Part shown: positions 24,573-32,652 of the stretch, one piece after another
Layout: each line of letters starts with the position of its first letter
Numbering within the stretch: the stretch's first letter is position 1
Assembly: GCF_000429085.1 (NCBI RefSeq)
Contig: NZ_AUBE01000012.1
Location: 177,429-241,428, forward strand
From: Streptomyces flavidovirens DSM 40150
Lineage (GTDB): Bacteria; Actinomycetota; Actinomycetes; Streptomycetales; Streptomycetaceae
Length of the DNA: 64,000 nt
Direction of reading: 5' to 3'
Made by a program: the position numbers and the translations under genes
The notes under the pieces: generated by a model
The model's input: only the letters and a program-made list of their open reading frames with translations
Told to the model about the DNA's origin: nothing
Databases searched by the model: none

Positions 24573-25645
24573 GACTCCCCCTCCAGGACGGCGACGAGGT
24601 TCTGCTGCAGGCAGGGCCCCGAGGTGGCGTGCGCGAGCGCGCGGTCGGACGCGCCGCGGTGGATACGGGCCGCCGCCTCGCCGATCCTGATGAGCCCGGC
24701 CGCCATGACGGGGTTGGCGGCGAGCGCCCCGCCGGACGGGTTGACGTTCACGTCGTCACCGAGGCGCAGCGCCTTGCGCAGGACGACCTCCTGCGAGGTG
24801 AAGGGCGCGTGCAGCTCGGCGGTGTCCACGAAGGGGGCACCTCCCATGCCCTTTAGGCCATGGGGGATTTCGAAGGCCCCGGCCCGCTCGGCGGCCTGCC
24901 GGGCCGACGGGGAGTCGGTGAGATCGCGTACGCCCAGGCTGTGCGCCTCGATGCGGTGGTCCATGCCACGGATCCAGGCGGGGCGCGCGCACAGCCCGCG
25001 CGCGGTGTCGCCGGCCGCCAGGATCACCGCTGCCGCGCCGTCCGTCACGGGCGGGCAGTCGCCCGTACGCAGCGGCTGTACGAGGTAGTCGCCGGCCGGG
25101 ACGGGCCCGCTGAGCTGGGCGTGCGGATTGGCCGCGGCGGCGGTGCGGCTGCGGGCCGCGACCGCCGCGAGGGCGGGTTCGTCGGTGTCGCCCGCGTCGA
25201 TCAGGGCCTGCGCCTGGAGCGCGGCCAGGGACACGGAGTCGGGCCAGAGGGGGGCGACGTAATACGGGTCGAGCTGGCGGGTGAGGACGTCGCGGATCTC
25301 GCCGGGTGAGGTCTTGCCGTACGCGTAGACGAGCGCGGTGTCCGCCTCGCCGGTCAGGAGCTTGACCCAGGCCTCGTAGAGCGCCCAGGCGCCGTCCATC
25401 TCCACATGGGACTCGGAGATCGGGGGCCAGGCGCCGACGCCGTCGAGGGCCATGGTGAAGGAGAAGGCGCGGCCCGCGAGGTAGTCGCTCGAACCGGAGC
25501 AGGTGAAGCCGATATCGCTGGTCTTCAGTCCTGTCTGCCCGAGGACGTCGTGCAGCACCGGCATCAGCATCTCGACTTCGGACAGCTCGTCGGTGCGCCG
25601 CCGGTGACCGGTCTGCGCGAAGGCGACGATCGCGATCTCGCGCAT
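24569..25645 (-). CDS. Thiolase-fold protein, Ltp4-like, catalytically degenerate
   Basis: A 358-residue thiolase-superfamily protein, close in length to mycobacterial Ltp4. It keeps the fold landmarks (I-A-I-V-A-F-A-Q-T at the start, N-P-S-G-G-A-L-A-A-N-P near the end). The nucleophile position lies in H-V-E-M-D-G-A-W and has no Cys, the G-H motif is A-N-P, and the distal Cys motif is A-T-S-G-P-C with Thr in place of the catalytic Cys. It probably pairs with the neighbouring thiolase-fold protein and the DUF35 protein as a heteromer. Its ATG shares a base with the DUF35 stop (TGATG overlap) and its own stop overlaps the next ATG, so all three genes are coupled. Confidence 0.82.
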   Translation of the reverse strand: MREIAIVAFAQTGHRRRTDELSEVEMLMPVLHDVLGQTGLKTSDIGFTCSGSSDYLAGRAFSFTMALDGVGAWPPISESHVEMDGAWALYEAWVKLLTGEADTALVYAYGKTSPGEIRDVLTRQLDPYYVAPLWPDSVSLAALQAQALIDAGDTDEPALAAVAARSRTAAAANPHAQLSGPVPAGDYLVQPLRTGDCPPVTDGAAAVILAAGDTARGLCARPAWIRGMDHRIEAHSLGVRDLTDSPSARQAAERAGAFEIPHGLKGMGGAPFVDTAELHAPFTSQEVVLRKALRLGDDVNVNPSGGALAANPVMAAGLIRIGEAAARIHRGASDRALAHATSGPCLQQNLVAVLEGES

Positions 25646-26604
25646 CAGATCAGCTCCTTGTACGCGTCGTAGTCGGCGTCCGGTTCGCCGGTGGGCCGGT
25701 AGTGGTCGGGGTAGCGGCCGCCCTCGGTCCACACCGGTTCGACGCGCAGCCCCATGCGCACCTGGTCGTACGGGATGCCGCCGATCCGGCCGTGCAGGGC
25801 GAGGTCGGCGCCGTCGAGTGCGATGTGCGCGTAGACGTACGGGACTTCGATGTCGAGGTTGCGCGCCTTGAGGTTGACGATGCAGAAGGTGGTGACGGTG
25901 CCGCGGGGGCCGACCTCGACGCGTTCGGCGGTCGCGATGCCGCAGGTGGGGCAGGCGCCGCGGGGCGGGACGTACACCTTGCGGCAGGAGGGGCAGCGTT
26001 CGCCGACGGTGCGCCGCTCGGCGAGCGCGTTGATGTAGTCGGTGGGGGCGCGGCCGGGGCTGTACGTGTAGTCGAGGCGGGCGGGGGTGGTGATGCCGGT
26101 GACGGGATCGGCGAACCGGCCGTCGTGCGGGGCCGCCGCGCCGCTGTCCTCGCGCTCGCAGGGTTCGAAGCAGGCGATGTCGGTGATGGCGCCCGTGGGT
26201 TCGGCGGCCCAGCGGATACGGACGCGCATGCCGGTGCGTACCGCGTCGGGGCCCGGCGCGTCCAGTACGTGCAGGAGGGCGGTGGCGGCGCCGTCGAGCT
26301 TCACCAGCACCCAGGCGAACGGCGTGCGCAGCGGCTGGTCGCGGCGCGGGGCCGGGTTCCAGGCCCAGGTGGTGACGGTGCCGGTCGGGGCGACCTCGAC
26401 CAGGTCGCGGATCTCTTCGGCGGTGACCGGGTCGTACTCGACGGGCGGCACGAGCACTCCGCCGCCGGCGGTCTTCACACCGAGGACAGTGCGCTCGCGC
26501 AGGCCGGTGAGGAAGGCGCTCTGCACGGGGCCGAGGGAACGGGTGAAGGGGAATTCGACAACGAGCGGGGCACGCAGCACGTCCGGTGAGGGGGCGGCAG
26601 TCAT
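25645..26604 (-). CDS. DUF35 OB-fold/zinc-ribbon acyl-CoA-associated protein
   Basis: A 319-residue protein with two halves. Residues ~50-150 resemble one DUF35 OB-fold (P-T-G-T-V-T-T-W-A-W). Residues ~180-319 hold a rubredoxin-like zinc ribbon with Cys204, Cys207, Cys218 and Cys221 (C-P-S-C ... C-P-T-C), followed by a second OB-fold (P-R-G-T-V-T-T-F). DUF35 proteins are obligate partners of thiolase-fold enzymes, as in ChsH2-Ltp2. Mycobacterial Rv3521, next to ltp4 and ltp3, has the same size and order. ATG 26604 is used; TTG 26610 is two codons upstream. It heads the three-gene coupled unit. Confidence 0.86.
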   Translation of the reverse strand: MTAAPSPDVLRAPLVVEFPFTRSLGPVQSAFLTGLRERTVLGVKTAGGGVLVPPVEYDPVTAEEIRDLVEVAPTGTVTTWAWNPAPRRDQPLRTPFAWVLVKLDGAATALLHVLDAPGPDAVRTGMRVRIRWAAEPTGAITDIACFEPCEREDSGAAAPHDGRFADPVTGITTPARLDYTYSPGRAPTDYINALAERRTVGERCPSCRKVYVPPRGACPTCGIATAERVEVGPRGTVTTFCIVNLKARNLDIEVPYVYAHIALDGADLALHGRIGGIPYDQVRMGLRVEPVWTEGGRYPDHYRPTGEPDADYDAYKELI

Positions 26605-26695
26605 GGGCAAAGCTCCATTCTCCGTGGCGCGCGGGGTCGTCTCCGGCGGATGCCGGTGGAGGTCGGGCGGCTTGGCCGGCGCGGTGGCCGCACGG

Positions 26696-27502
26696 TCATG
26701 CCCGCCGGTAGACGGGCGGGCGTTTCCCGGCGAAGGCGCGGGAGCCCTCCTTGGCGTCGGCGGTGTCGAAGACGGGCCAGCCGCGCACGAGTTCGGCCGC
26801 GAGGCCGTCCGTCTCGGTCATCTCCGCCGTCTCGTACACCGACGCCTTGACCGCCTCGACGGCGAGCGGGCCACAGGCGTTGATCTGCTCGGCGATGGCG
26901 AGGGCCTTGTCGAGGGCGGTGCCGTCGGGGACGACGTGGCCGACGAGCCCGATGCGTTCGGCTTCCGGCGCCGAGTACGGGCGGCCGGTGAGCAGCATCT
27001 CCAGGGCGTGCGTACGCGGGATCTGGCGTGGCAGGCGTACGGTCGAGCCGCCGATGGGGAACAGGCCCCTCCTGACCTCGAAGAGGCCGAAGGTGGCGCT
27101 CCGGGCCGCGACGCGGATGTCGGTGCCCTGGAGCATCTCCGTACCGCCGGCGACGCAGTACCCCTCGACGGCGGCCACGACAGGTTTACGGGGGCGGTGG
27201 TGGCGGAGCATCGCCTTCCAGTGGAGGTCGGGGTCGGCTTTCATGCGGTCGCGGTACTGATCGCCGCCGCCCATCCCGGTGTCGCCCGCGAGGGCCTTGA
27301 GGTCCATGCCCGCGCAGAAGTCGCCGCCCGCGCCGGTCAGTACGACGGAGCGGATCTCGTCGTCCGCGTCGGCGGCGAGCCAGCCGTCGTACAGCCCTAC
27401 CAGCATCGGCAGCGACAGCGCGTTCTTCGCCTCCGGCCTGTTCAAGGTGAGGACCAGCGTGGCGCCTTCGCGCTCCACGGCGATGTGTTCCGTACCACCC
27501 AT
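26696..27502 (-). CDS. Enoyl-CoA hydratase, EchA19-like
   Basis: A 268-residue crotonase. The oxyanion-hole segment is G-D-F-C-A-G-M-D-L-K-A. Both catalytic glutamates can be located, in V-A-G-G-T-E-M-L-Q-G-T-D and in F-G-L-F-E-V-R-R-G-L-F-P. It should hydrate a 2-enoyl-CoA. It is divergent from a FadD19-like ligase, the arrangement of echA19 and fadD19 in the mycobacterial cholesterol regulon, which suggests a bulky or steroid-type side-chain substrate. The gap to the downstream DUF35 gene is 91 bp on the same strand, so a four-gene operon is possible. ATG 27502 starts the conserved region. Confidence 0.9.
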   Translation of the reverse strand: MGGTEHIAVEREGATLVLTLNRPEAKNALSLPMLVGLYDGWLAADADDEIRSVVLTGAGGDFCAGMDLKALAGDTGMGGGDQYRDRMKADPDLHWKAMLRHHRPRKPVVAAVEGYCVAGGTEMLQGTDIRVAARSATFGLFEVRRGLFPIGGSTVRLPRQIPRTHALEMLLTGRPYSAPEAERIGLVGHVVPDGTALDKALAIAEQINACGPLAVEAVKASVYETAEMTETDGLAAELVRGWPVFDTADAKEGSRAFAGKRPPVYRRA

Positions 27503-27567
27503 TGACTGCCTCCCGTCTCAGGAACGAGAACAGGTTGCAGTAGGGCGGCGCCCACTTCAATAGTTTT

Positions 27568-27582
27568 CTGACACCTAGTCAG
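27568..27582. promoter_or_regulatory. Palindromic operator CTGAC-N5-GTCAG between echA19- and fadD19-like genes
   Basis: A perfect 5+5 inverted repeat with a 5-base spacer, in a markedly AT-rich 60-bp stretch midway between the divergent genes. A near-identical site lies at 39946-39960 upstream of another acyl-CoA gene block. It is suited to a TetR-family dimer. Confidence 0.6.
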
Positions 27583-27667
27583 TTTTATTGGGTCCGACCT
27601 CTTCCCACTTGTGGCGGGCTTTGCTCTGATGACCGTCGAGCACACCGCAGCCCGGTCAGGAGGAACG

Positions 27668-29296
27668 GTGGAGTACAACCTTGCCGACCTGTTCGAGTCG
27701 GTCGTCGACGCGGTCCCGGACCGTGAGGCGCTCGTGTACGTCGATCATCCCGGTACGGGCGCGGAGCGCAGGCTCACATACGCCGAGCTGGACGCGGCGG
27801 CCAACCGCGTCGCCCACCACCTCGTCGGCGCGGGCGTGAAGCCGGGCGAGCATCTGGGGCTGCACCTCTACAACGGCATCGAGTACCTCCAGACCGTGCT
27901 GGGCTGCCTCAAGGCGCGCGTCGTCCCCGTCAATGTCAACTACCGCTACGTGGCGGAGGAGCTGGTCCACCTCTACCGCGACGCCGACCTGGTGGCGCTG
28001 GTCTTCGACGCCGAGTTCACGGAGCGCGTCGCGGCCGCCCTGCCCCGGACGGACAAGCTCCGGCATCTCGTACGGGTGGGTACGCCCCCCGGCGGCGCGC
28101 CGGAGCCCGCGATCCCACCGGTACCGTTCGCGGAGGCCGAGGCGGGCGGGGCGGCCGGGCGGGGATTCGGGCCGCGCTCGGCCGACGACCAGTTCATCAT
28201 CTACACCGGCGGTACGACCGGCATGCCGAAGGGTGTGATGTGGCGGCAGGAGGACCTGTTCTTCGCCGGGCTCGGCGGCGGCGCGCCGACCGGTGAGCCG
28301 GTCAAATCCCCGCAGGAGCTGACGGAGCGGGTGGCGGCAGGGGGCGACGGGATCACCTTCTTCCCCACTCCCCCGCTGATGCACGGCACGTCGACGCTCA
28401 CCGCGTTCATCGGGTTCTTCTTCGGCCAGCGGGTCGTCGTCCACCGCAAGTTCGTGCCGCACGAGGTGCTCCGTACGATCGAGAAGGAGAAGGTCACCAG
28501 CGTGTCGCTGGTCGGGGACGCGATGCTGCGGCCGCTCATCGACGCACTGAGCGGGCCGATGAAGGGCACCGACTGCTCGTCGCTGTTCAGCGTCTCCTCG
28601 TCGGGCGCGATCATGTCGGAGACGGTGCGCGAGCAGTTCCAGGCGCTGGTGCCCAATGCGATGCTGCTGAACAACTTCGGGTCGTCGGAGTCCGGCTTCA
28701 ACGGCACGGCGACGGACGACTCGGGTCCCGGCAGGGGCTTCAGGCTGCGCGTCAACTGCCGTACCGCCGTGGTCGATCCGGCGACGTACGCTCCGGTCGC
28801 GCCAGGCGAGGTGGGCCGCATCGCGCAGCGCGGGCATGTCCCACTGGGCTACTACAACGACCCCGCGAAGACCGCCGAGACCTTCTTCGAGGCGGACGGC
28901 GAACGGTGGGTGCTGCTGGGAGACATGGCGACGGTGGACGAGAACGGCATCGTCACCGTGTTCGGCCGGGGCTCGCAGTGCATCAACACGGGCGGCGAGA
29001 AGGTGTACCCGGAAGAGGTCGAGCAGGCGCTCAAGTCCCATCCGGATGTGTACGACGCACTGGTCGTCGGGGTACCGGACGACAAGTGGGGCAACCGGGT
29101 GGCAGCCGTGGTGCAGGTGCGCGAGGGCGCGAAAGCGCCGGGCCTCGACGCCATCCAGGCACACTGCCGGTCCCGGCTCGCGGGATACAAGATTCCCCGG
29201 CAGCTGGTGATAGCCACGGAGATACAGCGCTCACCGAGCGGCAAGGCGGACTACCGGTGGGCCCGTTCGGTCGCGGCGGGCTCCGGCGGCCGTTAG
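27668..29296 (+). CDS. Acyl-CoA synthetase, FadD19-like
   Basis: A 542-residue AMP-forming ligase. The P-loop reads Y-T-G-G-T-T-G-M-P-K-G, followed by the Y-Y-N-D-P segment and the hinge/C-domain motif G-R-G-S-Q-C-I-N-T-G-G-E-K-V-Y-P-E-E-V-E. The last block contains the catalytic Lys in S-G-K-A-D-Y. The N-terminal N-L-A-D-L-F-E is typical of FadD19-type enzymes that activate branched or steroid side-chain acids. AGGAGG at 27658-27663 precedes GTG 27668 by only 4 bp; upstream ATG 27629 is an alternative giving 13 extra residues. It diverges from the enoyl-CoA hydratase with an operator palindrome between. Confidence 0.9.
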   Translation: MEYNLADLFESVVDAVPDREALVYVDHPGTGAERRLTYAELDAAANRVAHHLVGAGVKPGEHLGLHLYNGIEYLQTVLGCLKARVVPVNVNYRYVAEELVHLYRDADLVALVFDAEFTERVAAALPRTDKLRHLVRVGTPPGGAPEPAIPPVPFAEAEAGGAAGRGFGPRSADDQFIIYTGGTTGMPKGVMWRQEDLFFAGLGGGAPTGEPVKSPQELTERVAAGGDGITFFPTPPLMHGTSTLTAFIGFFFGQRVVVHRKFVPHEVLRTIEKEKVTSVSLVGDAMLRPLIDALSGPMKGTDCSSLFSVSSSGAIMSETVREQFQALVPNAMLLNNFGSSESGFNGTATDDSGPGRGFRLRVNCRTAVVDPATYAPVAPGEVGRIAQRGHVPLGYYNDPAKTAETFFEADGERWVLLGDMATVDENGIVTVFGRGSQCINTGGEKVYPEEVEQALKSHPDVYDALVVGVPDDKWGNRVAAVVQVREGAKAPGLDAIQAHCRSRLAGYKIPRQLVIATEIQRSPSGKADYRWARSVAAGSGGR

Positions 29297-29345
29297 CCGG
29301 CCGCCGGTCCGCCTCCGCGTCACCGCGCCCGGTGGCGGCGGCGCG

Positions 29346-30104
29346 TCAGTCGCGGTCGACGTCCTCGCTCAGAATGTCGCCGGTCGCCGCGTCGATGTCG
29401 AACGTGGTCTTGTTCCAGTCGTCGGTGGTCACGACGTCGACGGACCAGATGACGTCACCGCTGTCGGTGTCGTCCAGTTCCATGGCGGTGACCGTGCCCT
29501 TCTTCCGGTCGGTGGCGGCCTTGGCCACCTGCTCCGGAGTCTGCTTGACCTTGGTGAGCCATTCGGCCCGCTCGCGCTTGTCGTCGGCGTCCTGACCCGG
29601 GTCCGTCCGGGACCGGATCACGTCGCCGGACGCGGCGTCGATGCGGACGGTGTGCTCCGTACCGTCCTTCTCGGAGACCTCAGCCACCCATACCGAGCCA
29701 CCCGCACGCGGGCTGGGGCTCGGGCTCGGGCTGCCGTCGGGGCTCGCGGGGCTCGCGGTGGCGGCGCCGCCGGCCGAGCGCTTCAGCTCGATCGACAGCA
29801 GCGCACTGTCCGGCACCTCACCCACGGCCGTGGCGGCGGCCTTGTCGGCGGTGACCTTGGCGGTCGGGACCAAGGCCTTGCGCGCGGCCTGGTCCTCGGT
29901 GAGCCGGGGGGAGCCCGTGGGGCTCGGCGAGGTGGTCTGCCGCACCTCTGGCTGCCCGGCGGCGGCGCGGGGCGTCTTGGAGTCACCGCTGTTCCCGCAG
30001 CCGCTGACGAGCGCGGCGACGGCTACGGCGCAGAGGGCGGCGATACGGACGCGCCGGGCCTGCGGGACGGCGGCGCGGTACACATGAGTGGGCTGAAGGT
30101 TCAT
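29346..30104 (-). CDS. PepSY-domain lipoprotein
   Basis: A 252-residue exported lipoprotein. A hydrophobic signal ends in the lipobox L-V-S-G-C with Cys36. A Pro/Ser/Thr-rich stretch follows and is repeated mid-protein (P-S-P-S-P-S-P). Two PepSY-like units are visible, each ending in a V-R-I-D-A-A-S-G-D-V-I or F-D-I-D-A-A-T-G-D-I-L pattern. PepSY domains are thought to bind or inhibit peptidases at the cell surface. ATG 30104 gives the signal peptide. It converges on the acyl-CoA synthetase gene and appears to be monocistronic. No cognate two-component system lies next to it. Confidence 0.87.
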   Translation of the reverse strand: MNLQPTHVYRAAVPQARRVRIAALCAVAVAALVSGCGNSGDSKTPRAAAGQPEVRQTTSPSPTGSPRLTEDQAARKALVPTAKVTADKAAATAVGEVPDSALLSIELKRSAGGAATASPASPDGSPSPSPSPRAGGSVWVAEVSEKDGTEHTVRIDAASGDVIRSRTDPGQDADDKRERAEWLTKVKQTPEQVAKAATDRKKGTVTAMELDDTDSGDVIWSVDVVTTDDWNKTTFDIDAATGDILSEDVDRD

Positions 30105-30226
30105 GACCGCACGATTAACCTCCCGGCCGCCCCGGCATGTCGTCCCACGCCAAGAGTCACCCGATCGCACGGCCGTTCGCCGCTCCTGCCGGGGCGGGGA
30201 AGCACGTGACGGTCCGGCAAGCCGGT

Positions 30227-30673
30227 TCACCGGCCGGGCGGGGAACCGAGCAGACGCGTGACCGCCCGCCCGAACACCAGACGGCCCGCCCGCTCGACCA
30301 CCTTGTCGAACGCACGGGGAAGTCCCCGCAGCCGCAGGTCCTCGGTCCAGACGACGAGGGCCCCGCCAGGAACCGGACGTACGCCGATCTCGGCCCATCC
30401 CAGCACCACCCCGCCCCGCTTCTCCAGCCGGCAGTGCCCGGCTCCCCCGGCCACCGGCGGGTCCCAGGCCACGACCTCCATCGGATCGGCGAAGCCGACG
30501 CGCCCGATGCCTGTGCGGGCCACGAGCACCGTCCCGGTGGCCGTCGGCGGTGGGGTGGTGACGGTGATACGGGTGAGCGGGACCTGGGCGGCGTGGTGTT
30601 CCCACACGGTCAGGCGCCGCCATGCCTCGTCGGCGGAGAGAGGTGTTCGGCGTTCGATACGGAAGAGGGCCAC
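30227..30673 (-). CDS. SRPBCC-fold (polyketide-cyclase-like) protein
   Basis: A 148-residue soluble protein of the START/Bet v1-like SRPBCC superfamily. It starts with F-R-I-E-R-R-T-P-L-S-A-D-E-A-W-R-R-L-T, the usual first strand and helix. The central part is beta-rich and contains W-D-P-P. The C-terminal long helix contains A-F-D-K-V-V-E-R-A-G. Members bind hydrophobic ligands, but no specific role can be read. GTG 30673 starts the domain directly. It diverges from the DNA ligase gene with 53 bp between the starts, so the two may share regulation. Confidence 0.82.
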   Translation of the reverse strand: MALFRIERRTPLSADEAWRRLTVWEHHAAQVPLTRITVTTPPPTATGTVLVARTGIGRVGFADPMEVVAWDPPVAGGAGHCRLEKRGGVVLGWAEIGVRPVPGGALVVWTEDLRLRGLPRAFDKVVERAGRLVFGRAVTRLLGSPPGR

Positions 30674-30726
30674 AGCCCGACCTTAAAAGGACTGCGGGGC
30701 GGTCGGCACCGTTGCAGGATGGGGGC

Positions 30727-32271
30727 ATGCTGCTGGCCACACTCGCCCGGGTCTCGCTGGAGATCGCCTCGACGTCCGCCCGCTCGCGCAAGACCGCGCT
30801 CCTTGCGGAGCTCTTCCGCAGCGCCGGGCCCGACGACGTACCGATCGTGGTCCCGTACCTGGCGGGCCGCCTCCCCCAGGGGCGCATCGGGATCGGCTGG
30901 AGCCTGCTGCGGGAGCCCGTCACGCCCGCCGCCTCACCCACGCTGACCGTGCGCGAGGTGGACGCGGTGCTGACCGCGTTCGCGCAGGTCGCCGGGGCCG
31001 GAGCGCAGGCGCGGCGGGCGCGGCTGGTGCGGGAGCTGATGGGGGCGGCGACCGAAGAGGAGCAGAAGTTCCTCTTCGGGCTGCTCACGGGCGAGGTGCG
31101 GCAGGGCGCGCTGGACGCGCTGGCGGCGGAGGGACTGGCGGCGGCCGCGTCGGTGCCAGCCGCCGATGTGCGGCGAGCGGTGATGCTGGGCGGTTCCCTG
31201 GTCGAGGTCGGCCGGGCGCTGCTGGGCGAAGGGACGGCGGCGCTCGCGGAGTTCACCCTCCAGGTGGGCCGCGCCGTGCCGCCGATGCTCGCGCATCCCG
31301 GCCAGAGCGTCGATGCGGCGGTCGGCAAGCTCGGCCCGTGCGCGGTGGAGGAGAAGCTGGACGGTATCCGGGTGCAGGTGCACCGCGACGGCGAGCGGGT
31401 GCGCGTCTTTACGCGCACCCTTGACGACATCACGGACCGCGTACCGGAACTCACCTCCGTCGCGGCCGAGTTGACCGGCGACGGATTCATTCTCGACGGT
31501 GAGGTCATCGCTTTCAGCCCGGACGGCAGGCCGCTGCCCTTCCAGGACATCGCGGGCCGCGTCGGCTCCCGCCTCGACGTGGCGGCGGCGCGCGAAGCAC
31601 TGCCCCTGTCCCCCGTCTTCTTCGACGTACTGGCGCTCGACGGGGAGGTCCTCCTGGATCTGCCCTACCGGGAGAGGTACGAGCGGCTGGCGCGGCTGGT
31701 GCCCGAGCCGATGCGCGTACGCCGGACGGAGGTGGCCGGCGCCGACGACGCGCCGCGGGCCGGGGAGTTCCTGGCCCGGACGCTGGGGCGCGGCCACGAA
31801 GGGGTGGTGCTCAAGGCTTTGGACGCGCCGTACCAGGCCGGGCGGCGCGGCACGTCGTGGCTCAAGGTGAAGCCCGTACACACGCTCGACCTGGTGGTAC
31901 TGGCCGCCGAGTGGGGCCACGGGCGGCGTACCGGCAAACTCTCCAATCTGCATCTCGGCGCCCGGCGGGCCGACGGCACGTTCGCCATGCTCGGCAAGAC
32001 GTTCAAGGGCCTCACCGACGCGATGCTGGACTGGCAGACGCGGCGGCTTCAAGAGCTGGCGACCGGCGACAACGGCCATGTGGTGACCGTACGTCCGGAA
32101 CTCGTCGTCGAGATCGCGTTCGACGGGGTCCAGCGGTCCACGCGCTATCCGGAGGGTGTGACGCTGCGTTTCGCGCGCGTTGTGCGCTACCGGGAGGACA
32201 AACCGGCCGCCGAGGCGGACACGATCGCGACCGTCCTCGCGACGGGGCCGGTGCGGGCAGTGGAGGACTGA
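30727..32271 (+). CDS. ATP-dependent DNA ligase (LigB type)
   Basis: A 514-residue ATP-dependent ligase with an N-terminal helical DNA-binding domain (~1-190), an adenylation domain and an OB-fold. Motif I is E-K-L-D-G-I-R with Lys210 as the adenylated residue. Motif III (F-F-D-V-L-A-L-D-G), motif IV (E-G-V-V-L-K) and motif V (W-L-K-V-K-P) are all present. Size and domain order match mycobacterial LigB rather than the LigC/LigD NHEJ ligases. It seals nicks in DNA repair. ATG 30727 is preceded by a weak G-rich site. It may support the Ku protein encoded at 6.4 kb, but the genes are not linked. Confidence 0.92.
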   Translation: MLLATLARVSLEIASTSARSRKTALLAELFRSAGPDDVPIVVPYLAGRLPQGRIGIGWSLLREPVTPAASPTLTVREVDAVLTAFAQVAGAGAQARRARLVRELMGAATEEEQKFLFGLLTGEVRQGALDALAAEGLAAAASVPAADVRRAVMLGGSLVEVGRALLGEGTAALAEFTLQVGRAVPPMLAHPGQSVDAAVGKLGPCAVEEKLDGIRVQVHRDGERVRVFTRTLDDITDRVPELTSVAAELTGDGFILDGEVIAFSPDGRPLPFQDIAGRVGSRLDVAAAREALPLSPVFFDVLALDGEVLLDLPYRERYERLARLVPEPMRVRRTEVAGADDAPRAGEFLARTLGRGHEGVVLKALDAPYQAGRRGTSWLKVKPVHTLDLVVLAAEWGHGRRTGKLSNLHLGARRADGTFAMLGKTFKGLTDAMLDWQTRRLQELATGDNGHVVTVRPELVVEIAFDGVQRSTRYPEGVTLRFARVVRYREDKPAAEADTIATVLATGPVRAVED

Positions 32272-32409
32272 ACGCCAGCGGGATTCGGCGTGCCGGGGCG
32301 GGCGGTCGGCGCGGCCGGAGGGGCATGGTCCGGGCAGTAGGGGTAACCCGTACAGCGCGCGCCTCTTACCCCTCCCGCGAATTACCCCTCTCCCCGAAGG
32401 ACGTCGACC

Positions 32410-32607
32410 ATGCCGATCACCTTCCGCAAGAGCTTCCGGATCCTCCCTGGGGTGCGGCTGAACATCAACCGTCGCTCCTGGTCCCTCACGACCGGCGGCA
32501 GCAACGGCCCCCGGCGCACCACCAGCAGCACGGGCCGCCGTACCACCTCGATGGACCTGCCGGGCCCCTTCGGCTGGCGCAGGACCACGCGCACGCGCCG
32601 CCGGTGA
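32410..32607 (+). CDS. DUF4236 small protein
   Basis: A 65-residue basic protein. The start I-T-F-R-K-S-F-R-I-L-P-G-V-R-L-N-I-N-R-R-S matches DUF4236, whose members begin with F-R-K-S...G-V-R-L-N and are of unknown function. The rest is Ser/Thr/Arg-rich and ends in T-R-T-R-R-R. It is hydrophilic and lacks a signal peptide. In many genomes the domain occurs as a short stand-alone protein, as here. It lies 138 bp after the ligase gene and converges on the tandem hydrolase gene. Confidence 0.82.
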   Translation: MPITFRKSFRILPGVRLNINRRSWSLTTGGSNGPRRTTSSTGRRTTSMDLPGPFGWRRTTRTRRR

Positions 32608-32652
32608 GCGCCCGCCGGGGTACCGCCGGAGCACCGCATTGCTGACATCGCG

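Noticed and set aside
23391..25645. Two acetyl-CoA acetyltransferases
   Set aside because: The fold fits, but both catalytic Cys residues and the GHP His are missing in each, so a thiolase activity label is not supported.
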